NCBI GenBank assembly: GCA_017432405.1 | Contig: JAFRJF010000124.1 | Location: 1 to 7,656, forward strand | Source: Clostridia bacterium | GTDB taxonomy: Bacteria > Bacillota_A > Clostridia > Christensenellales > Aristaeellaceae | Length of the DNA stretch: 7,656 nt | Reading direction: 5' to 3' | In this document: positions 1-6,200 of the stretch, piece after piece | How the letters are laid out: each line of letters begins with the position of its first letter | How positions within the stretch are numbered: the stretch's first letter is position 1 | Position numbers and translations under genes: made by a program | Notes under the pieces: model-generated | Told to the model about the DNA's origin: nothing | Seen by the model: the letters and a program-made list of their open reading frames with translations, nothing else | Databases searched by the model: none

Positions 1-6
1 TCGCAT
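1..6 (-). CDS. Probable start of a divergent gene (first two codons only)
   Basis: On the minus strand the window edge reads ATG CGA (Met-Arg), preceded by a purine-rich AAGGGAG at 14-20 with a 7-base gap, which is good ribosome-site spacing. A perfect TATAAT on the same strand lies further upstream (53-58). The combination of -10 box, ribosome site and ATG supports a gene reading leftwards out of the window, divergent from the large surface-protein gene. Nothing can be said about its product because only two codons are visible. It could be a local regulator or an unrelated neighbour. Confidence 0.45.
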
Positions 7-13
7 GGTTTTT

Positions 14-20
14 CTCCCTT
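14..20 (-). promoter_or_regulatory. Ribosome binding site of the divergent gene
   Basis: The minus strand reads AAGGGAG here, 7 bases before the ATG at 6-4. It is a reasonable match to the anti-Shine-Dalgarno complement and is the main evidence that the leftward ATG is a real start. Confidence 0.5.
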
Positions 21-31
21 TTGTTGTACGG

Positions 32-60
32 TTGAAGTAGTGGTGTACTGATATTATACA
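32..60 (+). promoter_or_regulatory. Candidate promoter P1 of the surface-protein gene
   Basis: TTGAAG (32-37) and TATACA (55-60) are separated by exactly 17 bases, each matching the housekeeping consensus at four of six positions. Transcription would start near 67 and leave a leader of about 100 bases. The -10 lies on the same base pairs as the minus-strand TATAAT at 53-58, so the two directions would compete for polymerase. The match is moderate and the promoter is inferred. Confidence 0.35.
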
Positions 61-81
61 GCAAAAGTGGAGAAAAATCAG
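53..81 (-). promoter_or_regulatory. Promoter for the divergent gene (perfect TATAAT)
   Basis: The minus strand carries a consensus TATAAT at 58-53. Seventeen bases upstream on that strand is CTGATT (81-76), a weak three-of-six match to TTGACA. Transcription would start near 46 and give a leader of about 40 bases before the divergent ATG. The -10 is strong and the -35 poor, so activation or an alternative -35 is possible. Confidence 0.45.
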
Positions 82-97
82 TTGATAAATGTATCAA
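82..97. promoter_or_regulatory. Operator-like inverted repeat
   Basis: TTGATA (82-87) and TATCAA (92-97) form a perfect six-base dyad around a four-base centre. It overlaps the -35 of P2 and touches the -35 position of the divergent promoter, which is where a repressor or activator controlling both genes could bind. In RNA made from P1 it could also form a weak, AU-rich hairpin. A six-base dyad can arise by chance in AT-rich DNA. Confidence 0.35.
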
Positions 98-110
98 AAT
101 CACTTGTATT
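82..110 (+). promoter_or_regulatory. Candidate promoter P2 of the surface-protein gene
   Basis: TTGATA (82-87, five of six to the -35 consensus) is followed after 17 bases by TGTATT (105-110, four of six to the -10 consensus). The predicted start is near 117, about 54 bases before the ATG. Its -35 is the left arm of the dyad at 82-97, so a protein bound to that dyad would block it. P1 and P2 are alternatives, and the sequence alone does not choose between them. Confidence 0.35.
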
Positions 111-137
111 TGCGGGCTTTCTCGACTTTTACAAGTG
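101..137 (+). promoter_or_regulatory. Inverted repeat, possible leader stem-loop
   Basis: CACTTGTA (101-108) is perfectly complementary to TACAAGTG (130-137), with 21 bases between them and a possible extra U-G pair outside (100 with 138). In RNA started at P1 this would be a hairpin in the untranslated leader. No T-run follows, so it does not look like a terminator, and the ribosome site at 157-163 lies outside it. As DNA it could be a second operator. Confidence 0.35.
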
Positions 138-156
138 GCTACAGATATTTCCATAT

Positions 157-163
157 AGGAGGG
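157..163 (+). promoter_or_regulatory. Ribosome binding site of the surface-protein gene
   Basis: AGGAGGG is a near-perfect Shine-Dalgarno sequence. The core AGGAGG (157-162) lies 8 bases before the ATG at 171. The nearer ATG at 166 is only 3 bases away and runs into a stop after two codons, so 171 is the start. Confidence 0.85.
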
Positions 164-170
164 TTATGCG

Positions 171-245
171 ATGAAGAATATCATGAAGAAGGCTCTTGGC
201 CTGACGATGGCGCTGATACTCGCCATTCCAAGCTGCATGCTCGCG
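171..245 (+). other. Signal peptide (residues 1-25)
   Basis: The N-terminus has a short basic region (MKNIMKK), a hydrophobic core (about residues 8-19) and a Pro-Ser-Cys-Met-Leu-Ala ending, so cleavage by signal peptidase I after Ala25 is most likely. Cys22 might suggest a lipoprotein, but the preceding Ile-Pro-Ser is a poor lipobox because Pro at -2 is disfavoured. Mature protein would start Glu-Pro-Ile and run into a strongly acidic segment rich in Asp, Glu and Pro (to about residue 105). Confidence 0.85.
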
Positions 246-3200
246 GAGCCAATCGAGATCGAAGGCGTGGCGGACATTCAGCTGGCCGACGTCCCGGATA
301 TCCCCGGCGACGGTTTTGACATCCCGGATCTCCAGCTGGATCTGGAGCTGGAAGGGGAACCGGGGGACATCCTGCTGGGAGAAGTAGAGATGCCCACGCC
401 GGACCTGCCCGGGCAGGGCGACGAGGGCGGGCTGCCCACAGAGGGTGATCAGCCGGTCGAGCTGGAGCTGCAGGTGGAGGAAGCGCTGCCGGTCAGCGTC
501 GTCTTTGAAACGACGCCGGAGGACGCCGTGATTGCGGTCCGGCCCGCGGTTTCCGGGGAAGACCCGGCGCAGGAGGCCATCCCGCCGCAGGAGGACGGCT
601 CCTACCTGCTCCTCCCCGGCCAGTATACCTATTCCGCGACCGCGGAGGGCTATGTGGGCCTTGAAGGCGTCGCCTTCGAGGTGGTTGAAGCCGAGCTGCC
701 CCAGTACATCCGCGTGGTGCTGGAGCCGGAAGAGGCCCAGCCGGTGGAAGACCCGCTGGAGGAAGCCCCGGAATCCGCGCCCTTTGAACAGTCCAAGACC
801 GTCAGCGACGTCACCGTGACGGTGCGGGCCGAGGCAGGGGCGTTCCCGGACGGGGCGACCCTGTCGGTGAAGCGGGTCTCCCGGGACCTTCGCAACCAGG
901 CCAGCGAAGCCATCGAGGACGTGCGGGACGAGGACCAGAACGTGGCCGCCTCCTACACCTTCGACATCAAGGTGCTGGACGGCGAAGGCAACGAGATCCA
1001 GCCCGCCCCCGGCTACGACGTGGAGGTGAGCTTTGCGCTGGCCGAGGTCGAGGACGAAAACCTGGAAGCCAACGTGTACCACGTGACCGAGGAGGACGAC
1101 GGCCTGACCGCCGAAAAGCTGGAGGCGGAAGCCGAGGCCGACACGGTCACGGCCATCACCGACGGCTTTTCGCTGTACACGGTGGAATTTACCTACAACC
1201 ACCTGGAATACGTGCTGCCCGGCGACACGTCCGTTCCCATGTCCGAAATCCTGGCGGCGCTGAATCTCTCCGGCGAAGTGACGGCGGCGAGGGTCAGCGA
1301 CAAGGCGCTGTTCAACGCGAAGCAGGACGGCGGCGAATGGATCGTGGAAGCGCTGCAGCCCTTCACCTCCACCGAATGGATGAAGGTGACGATCAACGGG
1401 ATCGTGTATAAGATCACGGTCACGGACAGCCTGATCCTGAGCGTCAACTACATCGACGAAAACGGGGAGACGAAGACGCGCGACGCCATCGTGCTCACGG
1501 CCGGCGACACCACATGGAAGGGCGCCACGGAGACGAACGGCTGGTATGTGGTCAACGGCGACCTCGAGGTGGATGAACGCATCACCGTCCAGGGCGACGT
1601 CAAGCTGATCCTCGCCAATGTCAATAAGCTGGTGGCCAATAAGGGCGTCACCGTCTCCACGGGCAACACGCTGTCCGTCTACGCCCAGTCCAGGATAACC
1701 GGCGCGGGCCAGCTGTTAGCCTACAGCGACGAAGCCGCGGCGATCGGCGAGACCGACCGCAGCGGGTTCGGCGCCGTCACGGTCTACGGCGGCGTTATCG
1801 TGGCGGCCAGCGAACACGGCGCGGGCATCGGCAGCAACACCGACAGCGCTGCCGCCGGAACCGTTTCCATCAACGGCGCGGTAAACATCCAGACCCGTGG
1901 CACGACTGCGGGCATCAGCGCCGACCCCGTGAAGCTGACCGTCGGCGACGACGTGTACGTCTACTCGGTCTACGACAGGACCACGCCCAAAAATAACGTG
2001 GTCATTGATAAGATCAAAGGCGATTACCCCCGGGCAACCACCATGATCTTCAACAACGAAGCCCCCGAAAAGGTGGCCGAGCTGACGAGCGAGAGCTACT
2101 ATAACGAATCGCCCTTCTACAACAAGGGCAACGCCGTGCGCGAGTGGATGGAAAATGGCGGCGTGCTGAAGCTGTGCAACAAGAACATGGAGCTCGACGC
2201 CGATGTGGCGCAAATTGTCCTGAAAGACAACGTATATGGGCTGGACCTGAACGGCCTGGGGCTGATCTATAAGAAGGGCGATCATCTGCCCATCATCACC
2301 GTCGGCAACGGCGCGATACTGGTGCTGACGGACAGCAACGCTACGAAGAGCAATTCCGTCACCGCCTACGACCCCATCTACGGCGACGCCAAGTCCAAGT
2401 CCATCAAGGGCGGTTACATCACCACCAACAAGGATAAATCCGGCGGCGCGCCGCTGTACGTGTCCGACGGCGCCGTAAACGTGACACGCGGCGGCAGGTT
2501 CGGCATGGAACGCGGCACAATCGTTGGCAATCTGGGAAGCGGCGTCAGGCTGGCCGAACAAGACGCCTATTTCGCCATGATCGGCGGCGCCATTACCGGC
2601 AACATGGCGAATGCGGGCAGCGGCGTGTACATGTCCGCCGGCACCTTCGGCCTCCACGGCGCGCCGGTGATCAACGACAACTATGCCAGCAACGTCTACC
2701 TGACCGCCCAGAACAAGATCGATATCAACGGCGCGCTGGATGAGGGCGCTTCCGTCGGCGTGACCATGCAGGAAGGCGTGGACGCCGTATTCACGACGAA
2801 TTACGGAACCTACAACGCCGACGTGCCGCCGGACACCTACTTCGACAGCGACGCCACGGGGAAAAAGGTGCTGAAGGTCTGGAACAAGGAGCCCGTCGAG
2901 GCGAAGCTGGGCGAGCACCAGCACGAATACACCTGCCAGCGCAGCGAAGACGGCGCCACGATCACCATCACCTGCGCCAACAGGGATTGCGGCCACGAGG
3001 GCACGGCCCAGTACTCCCTGGGCTTCAGCATGCCGGACCCCTATGTCTACGGGGACGACGTCAAGGCCGCGGACCTGTTGGATGCCGTCGCGCTGGCGGC
3101 CTTCAACGAGGCCTACAAGGTCTCGGGCTATACCGTGACAGCCAAGGATATCAAATTCTTTAACCAGGGCTCCGGCACGGCGCTGGGCGCCATGCCCACC

Positions 3201-6200
3201 GACCCGGGCGACTACAGGGCCGAGCTGCAGGTAAAGGCCATGGACGATTCCGGGGTCATCACCATCTTCCAGGATTACACGATCACCCGGCGGGATGTCA
3301 CGATCACCGGAATATCGGTCATGGACAAGACCTACGACGGCACCACGGACGCCTCGATCTCCGGCAGGGCCGCGCTCTACGGCGTCGCGCCCGGCGATGC
3401 GCTGACCGTTGACGGCAACAACGCAAGGGCGTCCTTCATCGACAAGGATGTCGCCGTGGATAAGCCGGTGACGATCGAGGGCTATACCCTGGTCGGGGTT
3501 AAGGCGGCGAACTACAACCTGGTCCAGCCCACGGGCCTCAAGGCGAATATCGGGAAAAGGGAATTGCTCGTGACCTGGAACTATGACCCGGCACAGCCCC
3601 TGCTCTACGACGGGACGGTGCAGGCCCCCACAGTGGCGGCGCGGCCCGCCAGGGACAACGTTGCCTCGGAGCGGGGTAAGGGCCTGGTCGGGGACGATAC
3701 GTGCGAGCTGTCCGTGGAGGGCGGCCATAAGGACGCCGGCAGCTATACGGCCACGGCCAGCTCCCCCTCCAACCCGAACTACAGGCTGCCCACGGATGCC
3801 TCGCTGACGCAGGACTACACCATCGCCCCGAGGCCGGTAAAGGTCGTGTGGGACGGCGCCACCCCCCTGGTCTACAACGGCGGGGCGCAGGCGCCCACGG
3901 CCACAGTTACGGTATTGAACGGCGATACCTGCGAGCCGACGGTATCCGGCGCAAAGGCCAACGCGGGCGACGGCTATACGGCGACGGTGACCAGCCTTTC
4001 GAACGGGAACTACAGGCTGCCCACGAAAGCCGCGGAACCGGAGGATTACAGCAACCTGACAAAGACCTTCTCGATCGCCCCGAAGACCATCGGGCTGAGC
4101 TGGGGCGAGACGTTCTTCCCCTACGACGGCAATTCCCATTGTCCGACGGTCACGGCGACGGATCTGATCCAGGGCGATTCCTGCCCGCTGACGGTCGCCG
4201 GGGCGCAGACCCAGATGGGCACCTATACGGCGACGGTCAACGAGCCGACCAACAAGAACTACAGCCTGCCCGAGGACAGCACAAAGGAATTCATAATTGG
4301 CAAGAAGAAGGTGGGCCTGACCTGGGGGAGCACGTCCTTCACCTATGACGGCCAGGCGCATGCGCCGGCGGTCACCGTGACGGGTACGATTGACGGCGAG
4401 CCCTGCGAGGCCGTGCTGAAGATCGTGAAGCTCGGGGATGCGTCCGGGCAGGCCTGCGAGGCGAAGGACGTCGGGCAGTACAGGGCCACCGTGACTTCCC
4501 TGACCAACAATTATATCCCGGAAGACAATTCTGTATTGACACAGGATTTCGAGATTGTGCAGAGGACTGTTACGCTGGAATGGTCGGACACCAGCCTGAC
4601 CTACAACGGCAAGGCCCAGAAGCCGACGGCCACGGTCACAAACCCGGCGGGAAGCGATATCTGCGAGGTGACGGTTTCCGGCGAGATGAAAAACGCCTCC
4701 GATACCAGCTACACGGCGACGGCCGTGAGCCTGTCCAACGACAACTACACGCTGCCCGAAGCGCTTCAGGAACGTCAGACGTCCTATACGATTGCCAGGA
4801 AACCGGCTGAGCTGTTATGGTCGAACACCGTCATGACCTACAACGGCCAGGTATTGACCCCCACGGCCTCGGTCATAAACAAGGAGTCGGGCGATACCTG
4901 TAATGTGACGGTGTCCGGCGGCCAGACCGACGCGGGCGAATACACCGCCACGGCCACCGCCCTTTCAAATCCGAACTACACCCTGCCGGCGGATCCGACA
5001 AAGCCCTTCACCGTCAATAAGAAGACCGTGAACCTGAGATGGGAAAGCGCCGTGTACACCTACGACGGCCAGGACCACCTGCCGACGGCTGAAGCGACGA
5101 ATCTTGTCAGCGGCGATACCTGTGATATCACCGTCACCGGCGCCCAGAAGAACGCGGGCACCCACACCGCCACGGCCAGCAGCCTGTCGAACGCGAACTA
5201 CGCGCTTCCCGCCAGGAAGACCCAAACCTTTACAATCGGCAAGAGGACGGTCAGCCTGGCCTGGAGTGGCGAAACCAGCTTCGAATACGATGGCGAGCCC
5301 CATGCGCCCGAGGCAACGGCGACGGATCTCGTGTCGGGCGACACCTGTGAGGTGACAGTGACAAAGGCGACCGCCGCGGGCACTTATACCGCCACGGCCA
5401 CTGCCCTTTCAAATCCGAACTACGCGCTGCCGTCTGCGAAGACGCAGGATTATACGATTGAACAGAAGGTGGCGGCGCTGCAATGGTCAAATACCGCCCT
5501 GACCTACAAAGGCGGAAATCAGAGGCCGACGGCGACGGTGACCAACCTGATCTCCGGCGATTCCTGTACGGTGACTGTGAGCGGGGACCAGAGGGACGCG
5601 GGCAGCTACACGGCCACGGCGACAAGGCTGTCGAACGCCAATTACAAGCTGCCGGAAGCGGCGACGCACGGGTTTACCATCGGCCAGAAGGTGATCGACC
5701 TGAGCTGGTCCAAAACCGCCCTGACCTACAACGGGCAGGTGCAGCAGCCGACGGTTCGGATCATCGGCCTGGCTTCGAACGACACCTGTACTGTGACGCT
5801 TTCCGGCGCCCAGAAGAATGTGGGCAGCTATACGGCCACGGCCAGCGCCCTGTCGAACGCGAATTACGCGCTGCCTGCGGCGGTGACGCAGGCATATACC
5901 ATCGCCCCGAAGGTGGTGGGCTTGACCTGGGGAACCACGTCCTTTACTTACGACGGCCAGAGCCACGTGCCCGCGGTAACGGCCACGGCTCTGTTCGACG
6001 GCGATACATGTGCTGTGACGGTGGACGGCGCACAGAAGGACACCGGCAGATACACGGCCACGGCCAGCGCCCTGTCGAACGCGAATTATGCGCTGCCTTC
6101 GACGAAAACCCAGTCGTTCAGCATTAACCGAAAGACGGTGGGCCTGGACTGGTCGAATACCTCCTTCACCTACGACGGCCAGAGCCACGTCCCCACGGCG

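Noticed and set aside
101..137. Transcription terminator or attenuator
   Set aside because: The eight-base inverted repeat has a 21-base loop and no T-run after it, so it lacks the form of an intrinsic terminator.
225..245. Lipoprotein signal at Cys22
   Set aside because: The residues before Cys are Ile-Pro-Ser; Pro at -2 is disfavoured in lipoboxes, and a signal peptidase I site after Ala25 fits better.
89..319. Small plus-strand frame with an upstream ATG
   Set aside because: No ribosome site at proper distance, overlaps the real gene out of frame, and its product becomes Arg-rich nonsense.
129..1202. Minus-strand open frame of 357 codons
   Set aside because: It is antisense to the N-terminal domains, with a low-complexity Gly/His/Val/Leu-rich product of no recognisable family. 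It also runs into the gene's own leader. The sense reading gives a signal peptide and ordered domains.
1716..4361. Minus-strand open frame of 881 codons
   Set aside because: It runs in exact codon register opposite the surface-protein gene. It is open only because the sense gene avoids TTA, CTA and TCA codons; its stop is opposite a sense TTA (Leu) at 1716. Its translation is Arg/Gly/Val-rich with mirrored repeats and has no good ribosome site.
5483..6127. Plus-strand frame of 214 codons inside the repeats
   Set aside because: Alternate frame of the repeat array, giving a repetitive Asp/Gly/His/Arg-rich product; no independent start signals.
5487..6188. Minus-strand open frame of 233 codons over repeats 9-12
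   Set aside because: Shadow of the repeats; its own periodic product mirrors the 222-base unit. No start signals.
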